DNA from: Salinicola acroporae
GTDB lineage: Bacteria > Pseudomonadota > Gammaproteobacteria > Pseudomonadales > Halomonadaceae
Direction: 5' to 3'
Assembly: GCF_003206615.1 (NCBI RefSeq)
Contig: NZ_PZJW01000004.1
Span: forward strand, 357,083-421,082
Length of the DNA stretch: 64,000 bases
The position numbers and the translations under genes are program-made. Of the stretch, positions 26,960 to 35,571 are shown one piece after another; the first letter of the stretch is position 1; each line of letters starts with the position of its first letter. The notes below the pieces were generated by a model. That model made no database searches and was not told the origin of the DNA. It saw only the letters and a program-made list of their open reading frames with translations.

Positions 26960-27778
26960 TCAGCGCGGTGCGTCGACGTTGAGAATCCGGCCCAGCCCGA
27001 GAAAACGGTTGGCCAGGGTGAGCAGGGTGGCCGTGATCACGATGTAGATCACCGACAGCGCGGCCAGCGTCGGGTCAGCGAACTCGCGAACATAGTTGTA
27101 CATCGCCACCGGCAGCGTCTGGGTGCGTTGGGTCGTGATGAACAGTGATGCGGTGAATTCGTTGAACGAGAGAATCGCGGCGAACAGCCATCCGCCGAAC
27201 AGGCCTGGCAGCATCAGCGGAACCGTGATGGTCCACACCACCCGCAGTGGCGAGGCACCGAGGCTGGCCGCCGCCATCTCGACCCGCTGGCCCAGGTTCT
27301 GAAGCGAAACGTACAGACTGCGCAGCACGAACGGCAGCACGAGCACGACATGGCAGAAGATCACCAGCGCGTAGCCGCGTCCCAGATTCAGCTGTGCCAC
27401 CAGCATCAGCAGGCCGAGACCGATAGTGAAATGCGGGATGAATAGCGGCGACAGCAGGATGCCCTCGAGCACGGCCTTGAAGCGGAATGTGTAGCGGTGG
27501 ATGACGATTGCCAGGGTCGTGCCGATGACCACGGCGAGCGTGGAGGCCCAGGCGGTGACGATCAGCCCCGAGTAGAAACCGCTTCTGAAGTCGTCGTAGC
27601 TCACGGCGCGTTCGAACCAGCGCAGCGACCAGCCCTTGGGCGGGAAGAAGAGCACCGAGGTGCTGCTGAACGAGGAGATGACTACCACCACCGTTGGCAG
27701 CAGCACGAAGAGCAGGATCAGGGCCACCAGGAGGCGTCCGGCGTAGCCCAGCCATCGATCACGGGTCGAGCGAGTCAT
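26960..27778 (-). CDS. polyamine-type ABC transporter permease (PotC-like)
   Basis: 272-residue inner-membrane permease with six hydrophobic segments. The EAA loop reads AAASLGASPLRVVWTITVPLMLPG near residues 168-191 (conserved Gly in SLGAS), where the ATPase docks. The SSTSVLFFPPKGWSLRWFE segment after the first membrane helix is typical of the PotC/YdcV class. It begins one base after the stop of the other permease gene, so the two are translationally coupled. It needs an ATPase, and the only candidate nearby is the one at 34380. Confidence 0.9.
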   Translation of the reverse strand: MTRSTRDRWLGYAGRLLVALILLFVLLPTVVVVISSFSSTSVLFFPPKGWSLRWFERAVSYDDFRSGFYSGLIVTAWASTLAVVIGTTLAIVIHRYTFRFKAVLEGILLSPLFIPHFTIGLGLLMLVAQLNLGRGYALVIFCHVVLVLPFVLRSLYVSLQNLGQRVEMAAASLGASPLRVVWTITVPLMLPGLFGGWLFAAILSFNEFTASLFITTQRTQTLPVAMYNYVREFADPTLAALSVIYIVITATLLTLANRFLGLGRILNVDAPR

Positions 27779-27779
27779 T

Positions 27780-28634
27780 TCAGTGGATCCCTACGTTCTG
27801 CAGCGGTCGGGTCATACGCTTGAGCGCGGCCAGCAGCACTACCGTCATCGCTAGGCCGGCTATGCTCAGGGCGGCAGCGAAGGGGAAGTTCAGCGACGAA
27901 AAGCCCAACTGGTAGACCAGCGTGGCGACGGTGCTCACGCGTCCGCCACCGATCAGCTGCGGTGTGGCGAAGGCGCTGAACGTCCAGGCGAAGGCGGTCG
28001 TCACGCTGGCGACGATACCCGGCAGCGACAGCGGCAGCGTGATGGTCAGGAAGGCCCTGAAGGGGCTCGCGCCCAGACTGGTGGCGGCCTTTTCGTAGGC
28101 GATGTCGATGTGCGACAGGCCGGTCGCCAGCATGAGTACCATGATCGGCATGGTGACGTGGACCAGCGCCAGCACCACGCCGGTGTCGGTGAACATCAGT
28201 TGCAGCGGTTTGTCGATCAGCCCGATGGCCAGCAGCAGGCTGTTGAGGAAGCCGCTGTTGCCAAGCACGATGATCCACGAGTACGTCCGCACCACCTCGC
28301 CGAGGAACAGCGGCGTGATGGCGATGATCAGGATGCACGACTTCAACCATGCGGTGCGTGTGCGTACCAGCGTATAGGCCAGTGGATAGCTCAGCAGCAG
28401 CCCGAACAGCGCGGTCTTGAAGCTCAACCACACGGTATTGAGAAAGGCGCGTGCGTAGAGGCCCTTCAACAGGTCCTGAAAGTTGTCGAGCGTGAAGCCG
28501 CCCACGTCCAGCGAGCCTGGAATGTACGCGCGCACGCTGTACTGAAGCACGGTCAGCATGGCGATCGTCAGGCCGAGTGCGGTGAGTATCGCCGGCAGCA
28601 GGAACCAACCGACGAAGGCAGGTTTACGAGTCAT
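27780..28634 (-). CDS. polyamine-type ABC transporter permease (PotB-like)
   Basis: 284-residue inner-membrane permease with six hydrophobic segments and the EAA loop KAATSLGASPFRAFLTITLP near residue 185. The ATG at 28632-28634 has GGAA six bases ahead and is preferred over an ATG four codons upstream. Partner of the PotC-like permease that follows after one base, and of the binding protein upstream. The substrate is not given by the permease; PotB-type systems carry polyamines, amino-acid derivatives and other small cations. Confidence 0.9.
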   Translation of the reverse strand: MTRKPAFVGWFLLPAILTALGLTIAMLTVLQYSVRAYIPGSLDVGGFTLDNFQDLLKGLYARAFLNTVWLSFKTALFGLLLSYPLAYTLVRTRTAWLKSCILIIAITPLFLGEVVRTYSWIIVLGNSGFLNSLLLAIGLIDKPLQLMFTDTGVVLALVHVTMPIMVLMLATGLSHIDIAYEKAATSLGASPFRAFLTITLPLSLPGIVASVTTAFAWTFSAFATPQLIGGGRVSTVATLVYQLGFSSLNFPFAAALSIAGLAMTVVLLAALKRMTRPLQNVGIH

Positions 28635-28666
28635 GGGGCTTTCCATCGAGCGCGGTCTGGAGAAAC

Positions 28667-28693
28667 GACCACCGGGGGAGAGCCTCGGCGGTC
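28667..28693 (-). other. imperfect hairpin between binding-protein and permease genes
   Basis: Arms 28667-28677 and 28683-28693 match at 9 of 11 positions around a 5-base loop, between the stop of the binding protein and the start of the first permease. A stem at this junction commonly lowers permease expression relative to the binding protein. Confidence 0.35.
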
Positions 28694-28721
28694 GGGTCTT
28701 GAGCCTTCGGAGTCGCCATGA

Positions 28722-29747
28722 TCAATGCGTCATGATGTTTTCCGAGAACCACTTGCGCCACTCGGCGGTCATCTCGGCCCGCAGCTTGGGATCGGTGTCC
28801 AGCGTGGCGTCCCACTGCTCGGCCGTCGTCAGCATGCCCGGCAGTTTGGCGATTTCCGGGTCGACCGTCGCATTGGTCACGACCGGACTGCCGTTGTTGA
28901 TCTCGGCGATTTTCGCCTGGACGTCCGGCGACAGTGCGATGTTCATGAACTGGTAGGCCAGATCGGCGTGTTCGCTGCCCTTGTTGATGCCCATGGCATC
29001 GATGCCAAGCACGGCGCCTTCCTTTGGCATCGCCAGTTCGATGTCCACGCCTTCGTCCATCATGTGGTAGGCGTTCATCGACAGCAGCAGCTGTACCGGC
29101 GTCTCCCCGGTGGCGATCAACTGCTGGCTGTTGGCGTCGTTGGTATAGAACGCCTTGATATTGGGAATGAGCGCCTTGAGCTTGTCCTGGCCGGCCTCCC
29201 AGTGTTCGGCGTCGGCACCTTCGAGCTTGGCGGCCACAGCGATGATATGGCTCGGGTCCCAGTCGGGTAGTGCGATGGTGCCCTCGAGCTCGGGATTCCA
29301 CAGGTCTTCCCAGCTGTCGAAGGTGATGTCGTCCGGCACCAGGTCCGGGCGATAGCCGATGGTGTAGACGTAGCCCCACACGCCGATGTGATTCGGGCTC
29401 AGCTTGGCCTGGTGCACGAGATTCTTGGCATTGGGGATCTTGCTCATGTCCAGGTCCTCGAGCAGGCCGTCGTTGGCGTAGAGCCAACCCACGTGGGACG
29501 TGGTAAAGGTGATATCGGTTTCGGCACTGCCAGCCAGCTTGGCCTTGTTGAGACGGTCGATGGTGCCGCCGGTCACGTATTCGACCTCGACGCCGGTCTG
29601 TCGGGTGAACTCCTGGCCGATGGCCTCGTCGATGAGATCGCGGAAACTGCCGCCCCAGGTGCTGACGATCAACTTGTCGGCAGCGTTCGCACTTGAGATG
29701 CCCATCAGGGTGGCACTCAGCAGGGTCAGAGCGATGGCTTTATGCAT
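28722..29747 (-). CDS. ABC transporter periplasmic solute-binding protein (PotD-type)
   Basis: 341-residue periplasmic protein with a clear signal peptide (MHKAIALTLL, cleavage after ANA near residue 23). The mature protein starts ADKLIVSTWGGSFRDL and contains TDITFTTSHVGWLY, GVWGYVYTIGYRPD and a C-terminal tryptophan-rich end. This is the extracellular solute-binding family 1/PotD-like pattern. An acidic residue follows SPNHIG as in amine binders, but the ligand cannot be read off. The ATG at 29745-29747 begins the signal; the open frame runs much further upstream but has no signal there. First gene of a six-gene operon facing the LysR gene. Confidence 0.9.
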   Translation of the reverse strand: MHKAIALTLLSATLMGISSANAADKLIVSTWGGSFRDLIDEAIGQEFTRQTGVEVEYVTGGTIDRLNKAKLAGSAETDITFTTSHVGWLYANDGLLEDLDMSKIPNAKNLVHQAKLSPNHIGVWGYVYTIGYRPDLVPDDITFDSWEDLWNPELEGTIALPDWDPSHIIAVAAKLEGADAEHWEAGQDKLKALIPNIKAFYTNDANSQQLIATGETPVQLLLSMNAYHMMDEGVDIELAMPKEGAVLGIDAMGINKGSEHADLAYQFMNIALSPDVQAKIAEINNGSPVVTNATVDPEIAKLPGMLTTAEQWDATLDTDPKLRAEMTAEWRKWFSENIMTH

Positions 29748-30150
29748 TGTTTTAGCTCTCGTTCGATGGTCGAAAGGCGTGGTTTCGGGCAGCTCGTGAT
29801 GCCGTCGTATCGCGTGAACGTCGACGGCATGCGACGCGGTCACTTGAGGCATGGCGATCAGCCGTTCACCGTTCGAGGCCATCATGGCCTCGCGCGGCGG
29901 GATCGGTAAAACAGCCTTTGCCGTTGCCTTGCGTAGGAATTTCCGATGCAGCATGGCGCGGGGCGGCGCCAGGCTTGTGGGCATCGCCGGCGCCTGTGCA
30001 GGCACTGACGCGTCGAGACACGCTGTCGTATGATCGAGGCCGAGAGGCGGGGCGCTCGTGGTTACACGCCGCGGCCACCGCTGCATGCGCCGTCTTGCGA
30101 ACTCGCCATCGTCGCTTCGAAAAGCGCTATCTTCGTATCGAGAACCCGCC
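29748..30150. promoter_or_regulatory. divergent promoter region with 19-bp palindrome
   Basis: 403 bases between the binding-protein gene and the LysR gene, with no convincing gene. The perfect inverted repeat CGAGGCCAT-C-ATGGCCTCG lies at 29874-29892. A smaller one, TTCGA-TGG-TCGAA at 29762-29774, lies just ahead of the binding-protein ribosome site. Both are candidate LysR sites. Confidence 0.5.
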
Positions 30151-31125
30151 ATGCTCAGTCGAATCACACAACGCCAACTCGAATACTTTGTCGCCTCCGG
30201 CGAGGCAGGCAGTCTGCATGGCGCGTCCGAGCGCCTGCATGTCTCCTCGCCCTCGATCTCGGCCGCGATCAGCCATATCGAGTCCGAGCTGGGTGTTCAG
30301 CTCTTCGTGCGGCATCACGCCCAGGGGGTCTCGCTCACGGCGATTGGCCGCGAGGTGATGAAAGAGGCGAAGCTGATCCTCGACCAAGTGAGCAACCTCT
30401 ACACCATCGCCTCGGAGTCGCTGAACACCATTCGGGGGCCCCTGCGTGTCGGCTGCTTCGGATCGCTGGCACCGATGATCACGCCCGAGCTGGTGTTCGG
30501 TTTCGGGCGGGCGTTTCCAGGGGTTCGCATCAGTCAGTTCGAGGGCGACTACGAGCAGCTATTGGCCAAGCTGCGAAGCGCCGAGATCGACATCGCCCTG
30601 ACCTACGATCTGGTATCGAACGACGATATCGATTTCCAGCCGCTGGCCCGGCTGCCGCCCTACGTGATGGTGGGAGAACATCACCCGTTCGCGAATCTGT
30701 CGGCGGTGACGATGGACGATCTGGAAACCCACCCCATGGTCCTGCTGGACATGCCGTGGAGCCGGGAATACTTCCTCAGTCTGTTCCTGCCTGCCGGGGT
30801 CACGCCGAACGTCGTGATGCGGTCGAGCAATCTCGAGGTGGTTCGGGCGATGGTCGCCAACGGCGTCGGCTACAGCATCGCCAACGTGCGCCCCAAGGCC
30901 AACCTGTCACTGGACGGCAAGCGTCTGATTCGCGTGAGGCTGGCAGGCGAGCACCGGCCCATGCAGTTGGGCTATGCCGTCGCCAGGAACGGGCAGCTGT
31001 CGCGCGTGGTCAGCGCCTTCGCCGAGCGCTGCCGGATGTTCGTGTCCGATCAGTACATTCCCGGTATGGCGGCGCCGAGCTTCTTCGACCCGCATTCGGT
31101 CCGTGCGATCGAGGATGTGGGCTGA
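30151..31125 (+). CDS. LysR-family regulator of the two transporter/catabolic operons
   Basis: 324-residue LysR regulator. The winged helix at residues 1-65 contains RQLEYFVASGEAGSLHGASERLHVSSPSISAAI, and an effector-binding domain follows from about 90. The product begins at ATG 30151, chosen for match to the family N-terminus; the ribosome site is weak. The gene is divergent from the binding-protein operon and convergent with the Rid-ATPase operon, so it sits between the two halves of one transporter system and is the obvious regulator of both. The co-inducer is unknown, presumably the transported compound or a breakdown product. Confidence 0.9.
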   Translation: MLSRITQRQLEYFVASGEAGSLHGASERLHVSSPSISAAISHIESELGVQLFVRHHAQGVSLTAIGREVMKEAKLILDQVSNLYTIASESLNTIRGPLRVGCFGSLAPMITPELVFGFGRAFPGVRISQFEGDYEQLLAKLRSAEIDIALTYDLVSNDDIDFQPLARLPPYVMVGEHHPFANLSAVTMDDLETHPMVLLDMPWSREYFLSLFLPAGVTPNVVMRSSNLEVVRAMVANGVGYSIANVRPKANLSLDGKRLIRVRLAGEHRPMQLGYAVARNGQLSRVVSAFAERCRMFVSDQYIPGMAAPSFFDPHSVRAIEDVG

Positions 31126-31238
31126 GGGCGCCGGCGACAGCGAACACTGGGACTGACATCGGGGATCGAGAGTGGCGCGGGCTCGGGACGGTTTCCCTGG
31201 ATCGTGGGACAGTCGTCGTAAATCCAGTAACCGTGGAT

Positions 31239-32171
31239 CTAGTAGCCGCGAGCCGGACTCACCTGATGCCGCACCGTTTCGCCGCGCTCGAGACGGCCGA
31301 TATTGTCGGCGATTTGGCGCGCCGCGGACTCGGGAATGGCCACCGAGGCGAGGTGCGGCGTGATCAGTACGTTGTCCAATTGCCACAAGGGATCTTCCGG
31401 CGGCAGCGGCTCACGGTCGAACACGTCCAGCGTGGCCTCGGCAATACGCCGGCTGGCCAGGGCCTCGGTCAGCGCCCGCTGGTCGACGATCGCGCCTCGG
31501 GAGACGTTGATGAAGCAGGCCCCCGGTGGCAGTAGCGCCAGGCGCTCGGCATTCAGAAGCCCACGAGTCTCGGGCGTCAGCGGCAGCATCGTGACCAGGA
31601 TATCGCTCGCGGCGATAAAGTCGTCGAGCCGTGGCATGCCGTCGACGCAGGTCACACCTTCCAGCCGTTTGGGCGAGCGCGACCAGCCGCGGACATCGAA
31701 GCCCTGACGGACCAGCTCCCGCGCGGCGCAGGCGCCCAGCTCGCCGAGTCCCAGCACGCCGACGCGGATACTCCCCGGTAGCCGGGGGTGGAGATAGTGC
31801 CAGCGTTGCTCGCGCTGGGCGCGTTCGAAGGCGGGGATGTCGCGGGCGTAGCGGAGGACGGCGAAGAGCACGTAGCTTGCCATCATCCGCCCCATGTCGG
31901 GGTCGGAGACGCGGGTGATCGGAATGGCCGGCAGGTCGTCGCGACCGACCAGCGAGTCGACGCCGGCGCCCAGGTTCACCAGCAGCTTCAGATTACGGTA
32001 GCGGGCGAAGAAACCCTCAGGCGGTTTCCAGGCCAGCGCATAGAGCACGCTGTCCGCATCGTCGACATCCGCCGCCTGACGGATTCGTACCTGTGGCAGC
32101 AGCGGCGAGAGCAGATCGCGCCACGCCTCGAAGCTGTCGAACTGACTGTAGAACACCAGCGTCGGCGTCAT
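31239..32171 (-). CDS. D-2-hydroxyacid dehydrogenase (GhrA-like)
   Basis: 310-residue NAD(P)-dependent reductase of the glyoxylate/hydroxypyruvate reductase A group. The dinucleotide loop is VGVLGLGELGACAARELV near residues 139-156. The catalytic triad is the Arg in NVSRGAIVD, the Glu in DREPLPPEDPLW and the His in ITPHLAS. The length is right for GhrA. Its start overlaps the AroQ-like stop by ATGA, so the two are coupled. It is the last gene of the operon that starts with the Rid gene. It probably reduces a 2-keto acid to a 2-hydroxy acid, the reverse of what the FMN enzyme in the partner operon would do with the other stereoisomer. Confidence 0.88.
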   Translation of the reverse strand: MTPTLVFYSQFDSFEAWRDLLSPLLPQVRIRQAADVDDADSVLYALAWKPPEGFFARYRNLKLLVNLGAGVDSLVGRDDLPAIPITRVSDPDMGRMMASYVLFAVLRYARDIPAFERAQREQRWHYLHPRLPGSIRVGVLGLGELGACAARELVRQGFDVRGWSRSPKRLEGVTCVDGMPRLDDFIAASDILVTMLPLTPETRGLLNAERLALLPPGACFINVSRGAIVDQRALTEALASRRIAEATLDVFDREPLPPEDPLWQLDNVLITPHLASVAIPESAARQIADNIGRLERGETVRHQVSPARGY

Positions 32172-32614
32172 GCCCGGTCCTCCAGCAGCTCCGCCACGGC
32201 CGACAGCGCCAGGCGATAGCCGGTGGCGCCCAGGCCCGCGACGACACCGGTCGCTGCCTTCGACACGTAGGAGTGGTGGCGGAAGCTTTCGCGCTGCCAG
32301 ATATTGCTCATGTGGACTTCGATGATCGGGCCGTCGAAGGCGAGCAGCGCGTCGAGAATCGGTACCGAACTGTAGGTGAGTCCCGCGGCGTTGATGATAA
32401 GGGCATCGGCGCTCTGACGCGCTTCCTGAATCCAGTCCACCAGCACGCCCTCGTGGTTGCTCTGGCGGAACTCGAGCGTCAGTTCGAGCGCGCCGGCGTG
32501 GCGCTGGCAACCCTGCTCTATGCTGGCGAAGCTCTCGCTGCCGTAGGTGCCATGCTTGTCGAGGCCATAGAGATTGGCATTGGGACCGTTGAGAAAGTAG
32601 ACGCGATGGGACAT
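32168..32614 (-). CDS. AroQ-like protein (type II dehydroquinase fold) with altered active site
   Basis: 148-residue relative of type II 3-dehydroquinate dehydratase. Conserved blocks are LNGPNANLYG (residues 8-17), QSNHEGVLVDWIQEA (51-65), IIEVHMSNIWQRE (97-109) and FRHHSYVS. Numbering happens to match the M. tuberculosis enzyme. Tyr24, Asn75, Glu99, His101 and Arg112 are kept, but the catalytic-loop Arg19 is Asp and His81 is Tyr. The normally invariant NPGA-HTS loop reads NAAGLTYSS. Shikimate-pathway activity is therefore doubtful, and the setting inside a catabolic operon also argues against a biosynthetic role. CGGAG precedes the ATG at 32612-32614. Confidence 0.85.
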   Translation of the reverse strand: MSHRVYFLNGPNANLYGLDKHGTYGSESFASIEQGCQRHAGALELTLEFRQSNHEGVLVDWIQEARQSADALIINAAGLTYSSVPILDALLAFDGPIIEVHMSNIWQRESFRHHSYVSKAATGVVAGLGATGYRLALSAVAELLEDRA

Positions 32615-32629
32615 GAGGGCTCCGGAATC

Positions 32630-33259
32630 TCAGGGCGAGGGCTGCGTGGCGCGCAGGGCCGGGTGCTGGCTCAAGCGCTCGAACCAGGCCGCGGCGCGGG
32701 GATGGTCGCGTCGCCAGTCGAGATCGGCGAAGCGGAAGTCGAGATAGCCCAGGGCGCACCCGATGGCGATCACGCCGATGTCATCTGGCTGGTCGCTGAG
32801 GGTGGGTGACTGCGCATCGATCTCGGCCAGTGCGGCACGAACCTTGGTCAACTGTGCCTCGGCCCAGGGCGGCCACTGAGCCGTTGCCGGGCGGGCCGTG
32901 AATTCGTAGCGCGCCAGCAACGCGGCATCGATCAGGCCATCTCCCAACGCCTGGCGCGTCAGGCTGATCCAGCGTGCATCGCCCTCAGTGGGGAACAGCG
33001 AGCCGCCGGCGACGGTGTTCAGGTATTCGCAGATGACGCGGCTGTCGTAGAGCGATATGCCCCCGGGTGTGCGCAGCGCCGGCACCTTGGCCAGCGGATT
33101 GAACGTGGCGATGCGCTCGTCGCGCTTCACCGGATGGGCGGCGGAATCGAGTCGCTCGATGCGATCGGCCAGACCCAGAACCTGGGCACTGATCATGACC
33201 TTGCGCACGAAGGCGGAAGTCGAGGCGTAGTACAACAGGAAACGAGTCGAATCGCCCAT
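32630..33259 (-). CDS. glutathione S-transferase family protein
   Basis: 209-residue cytoplasmic protein with an N-terminal thioredoxin-like domain (about residues 7-85) and an all-helical C-terminal domain. The glutathione-binding signature is PLAKVPALRT near 55-64 followed by LYDSRVICEYL near 70-80, with the Ser of DSR contacting the gamma-glutamyl group. The first strand has YASTSAFVRKV, so Ser is the likely activating residue. AAGGAG precedes the ATG. It is 27 bases after the quinone oxidoreductase gene and 15 bases before the AroQ-like gene, in one operon. A role in removing or isomerising a reactive intermediate is inference. Confidence 0.88.
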   Translation of the reverse strand: MGDSTRFLLYYASTSAFVRKVMISAQVLGLADRIERLDSAAHPVKRDERIATFNPLAKVPALRTPGGISLYDSRVICEYLNTVAGGSLFPTEGDARWISLTRQALGDGLIDAALLARYEFTARPATAQWPPWAEAQLTKVRAALAEIDAQSPTLSDQPDDIGVIAIGCALGYLDFRFADLDWRRDHPRAAAWFERLSQHPALRATQPSP

Positions 33260-33286
33260 GGGGGCTCCTTGTTCTTGTCGGGCGCC

Positions 33287-34330
33287 TCAATCAGCACCGG
33301 GGACCAGCAGCACCTTGCCGATATTCTCGTTGGCTTCGAGGCAGCGATGAGCCTCGGCGGCTCGCGAGAGCGGTAGCGCGGCGTGAATCCATGGACGCAC
33401 GTCGCCCGAGGCTAGCCACGGCAGCAGATGCTGGCGGATGGCCGCGGCCAGGCGTGCCTTCTCCTCGTGGCTCTTGGGGCGCAACGTCGAGGAGGTCAGG
33501 TTCAGGCCCTTGCGCATCAGCACCGACAGATCCAGCTCAATGTGCTGGCCCTGCATGAACGACAGGCTGACGTGGCGCCCGCCTGGGGCCATGGCCGCCA
33601 GATTCCTGGCCACGTAGGGTCCGCCGACGTTGTCCAGCACCACGTCGACGCCGCGGCCTTCGGTCATGTCAGCGATGACATCGACGAAATCTTCCTCGTG
33701 GCGATCCACGGCGCGCCAGACGCCGAGCTTTTGCAACGCGGCGATCTTGACTGCGCCACCTGCGGTCGCGATCACGCGGGCGCCGGCGGCATGAGCGCAC
33801 TGCACGGCGAAGGTTCCCACGCCGCTGGCGGCGCCGTGAATCAGAACGGTCTCGCCCGCCGTCAGCCGCCCGCGCTCGAACAGGTTGTGCCACACGGTGA
33901 AGGCCGCTTCGGGAACGCCCGCGGCGTCCTCCAGCGAGAGGCCGGCGGGCACGGGCAGGCAGTGAGCGGCGACGGCCATGCAGTATTCGGCGTATCCGCC
34001 GCCGCCGAGCAGTGCCATTACGCGTTCGCCGACACTGATGTCGGTCACGCCGTCACCCACGGCAACGACGGTGCCGGCGGCTTCCAGACCCAGCACGTCG
34101 GTGGTGCCTGGCGGTAGCGGCGCACCGCTGCGCTGCATCAGGTCCGGGCGGTTCACGCCGGCCGCCGCGACACGAACGAGGACTTCGCCTCGGCCCACGG
34201 CGGGTAGCGCGCGCTTTACACAGGTGAGAACGTCGGGGGCGCCGGGTTGACGGGCGATCACGGCCAGCATGGTATCGGGCAAGGGCAAGGGCAAGGGCAA
34301 GGGCAAGGGCAAGGGCAAGGGCAAGGGCAT
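33287..34330 (-). CDS. NAD(P)H quinone oxidoreductase (PIG3-like) with a repeat-encoded N-terminus
   Basis: 347-residue zinc-independent medium-chain reductase of the PIG3/QOR group. The core starts at MLAVIARQPGAPDVL. It has AAAGVNRPDLMQR near residue 63 and the cofactor loop IHGAASGVGTFAVQ near 168-181, and lacks the zinc-ligand cysteines. The ATG at 34328-34330 has AGGAG nine bases ahead and is itself the end of a hexanucleotide array, so the protein begins Met-Pro followed by eight Leu-Pro pairs. The next ATG (34268-34270) would give a normal family N-terminus but has no ribosome site, being preceded by the repeat. It is third in the Rid-ATPase operon. Confidence 0.85.
   Translation of the reverse strand: MPLPLPLPLPLPLPLPLPDTMLAVIARQPGAPDVLTCVKRALPAVGRGEVLVRVAAAGVNRPDLMQRSGAPLPPGTTDVLGLEAAGTVVAVGDGVTDISVGERVMALLGGGGYAEYCMAVAAHCLPVPAGLSLEDAAGVPEAAFTVWHNLFERGRLTAGETVLIHGAASGVGTFAVQCAHAAGARVIATAGGAVKIAALQKLGVWRAVDRHEEDFVDVIADMTEGRGVDVVLDNVGGPYVARNLAAMAPGGRHVSLSFMQGQHIELDLSVLMRKGLNLTSSTLRPKSHEEKARLAAAIRQHLLPWLASGDVRPWIHAALPLSRAAEAHRCLEANENIGKVLLVPGAD
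34277..34324 (+). repeat. hexanucleotide tandem repeat (GGGCAA)8
   Basis: Eight exact GGGCAA units, with a ninth variant unit (GGGCAT, 34325-34330) that forms the start codon of the minus-strand quinone oxidoreductase gene. On the coding strand this is ATGCCC followed by eight TTGCCC. Unit number can change by slippage without changing frame. Confidence 0.95.
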
Positions 34331-34379
34331 GGCGGGGCGCTCCTGTTCAGCGCTTATCGTATTGAGAATGGCGTGTCGA

Positions 34380-35540
34380 TCAAGCAGACGTTGCGTCGGC
34401 GGCGAAGGCACAGATGCCGTCGTCTTCGAAGGCCAGACCGGCGACCGCGCCCACGGGCCAGCGAGTCAGGGATTCGACCCCCGAGCGGCGCACGAACAGC
34501 CGCGCCTGATCCAGCGACGGCACGTCCAGATGAACGTCGACGTGATCGCCCTGGAACACGTGATTGACCACCGTGCCGGTCAGTAGCGTGTCGCCGTCCA
34601 GTGGCACCAGATGAATGTTTTCGGGACGCGCGTAGACCGCCAGACGGGCGCCCACCGAGGCATGAATGCGATCGACGGGCAGGCGCAGCGTGGCGTCGCC
34701 CAGCTCGATGTTGGCGGCGTCGTCACGGCTCAGATAGCGCCCCGGGAGCACGTTGGCATCACCGACGAAACCAGCCACGAACGGGTCTTCCGGGGAGCGA
34801 TAGATGGCATCCGGCGTGCCGATCTGGCGCACGTGCCCGGCGGACATCACCACCACGCGGTCGCTCATGCTCAACGCTTCGCCCTGGTCGTGGGTGACGA
34901 AGACCGTGGTTACGCCCAGCTTGCGCTGAATCTCCTTCAACTCGAGTTGCATCGACAGGCGCAGGTTCTTATCCAGCGCCGAGAAGGGTTCGTCGAGCAG
35001 CAGCACCTTGGGCCGAATCACCAGGGCACGGGCGAGGGCGACTCGCTGCTGTTGACCGCCGGAGAGCTCGCGCGGCATACGCTCGCCGAAGCCCTCAAGC
35101 TTTACCAGCGCCAGCGCCTGGGCGACCCGTTCATCGATCTCTGCCTTCGGCGTGCCGCGCATGCGCAGCCCATAGCCGACATTCTTGACCACACTCATGT
35201 GAGGGAAGAGCGCGTAGTTCTGGAACACGATGCCGATTTCCCGCTGGTAGGGCGGGGTCTCGGTAACCAATTGGCCATCAATGAAGATCTCGCCGTTGTC
35301 GGCTTCGAGAAAGCCGGCCATGAGGTTCAAGAGCGTCGTCTTGCCGCAGCCCGATGGGCCGAGAAGCGTGACGAATTCACCCTCGCGGATCTTCAGCGAG
35401 ATCTTCTGCAGCGCGATCGCATCACCGAAGCGTTTGAGAATGCCGTCGAGTTGCACCGCGACACGCTCGGGCATGGTGGCTGGCGAGCCGACGGCGGACG
35501 CCGGGGCGGCGGAAGGTGGACTCAGGGATACGGTCGCCAC
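34380..35540 (-). CDS. polyamine-type ABC transporter ATPase (PotA-like)
   Basis: 386-residue ATPase. Walker A is GPSGCGKTT, the signature LSGGQQQRVALARAL, Walker B VLLLDEPFSALD and the H-loop FVTHDQGEA. A C-terminal regulatory OB domain (TOBE) follows from about residue 265. A GTG start at 35540 is chosen because GGAG stands six bases ahead; an upstream ATG would overlap the Rid gene. It lacks permeases of its own and is the only free ATPase in the window, so it most likely drives the permeases at 26960-28634, about 6 kb away in the partner operon. It begins 31 bases after the Rid stop. Confidence 0.9.
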   Translation of the reverse strand: MATVSLSPPSAAPASAVGSPATMPERVAVQLDGILKRFGDAIALQKISLKIREGEFVTLLGPSGCGKTTLLNLMAGFLEADNGEIFIDGQLVTETPPYQREIGIVFQNYALFPHMSVVKNVGYGLRMRGTPKAEIDERVAQALALVKLEGFGERMPRELSGGQQQRVALARALVIRPKVLLLDEPFSALDKNLRLSMQLELKEIQRKLGVTTVFVTHDQGEALSMSDRVVVMSAGHVRQIGTPDAIYRSPEDPFVAGFVGDANVLPGRYLSRDDAANIELGDATLRLPVDRIHASVGARLAVYARPENIHLVPLDGDTLLTGTVVNHVFQGDHVDVHLDVPSLDQARLFVRRSGVESLTRWPVGAVAGLAFEDDGICAFAADATSA

Positions 35541-35571
35541 GGGCAGCTCCGATTGTTGGAAAGTTGGAGGG

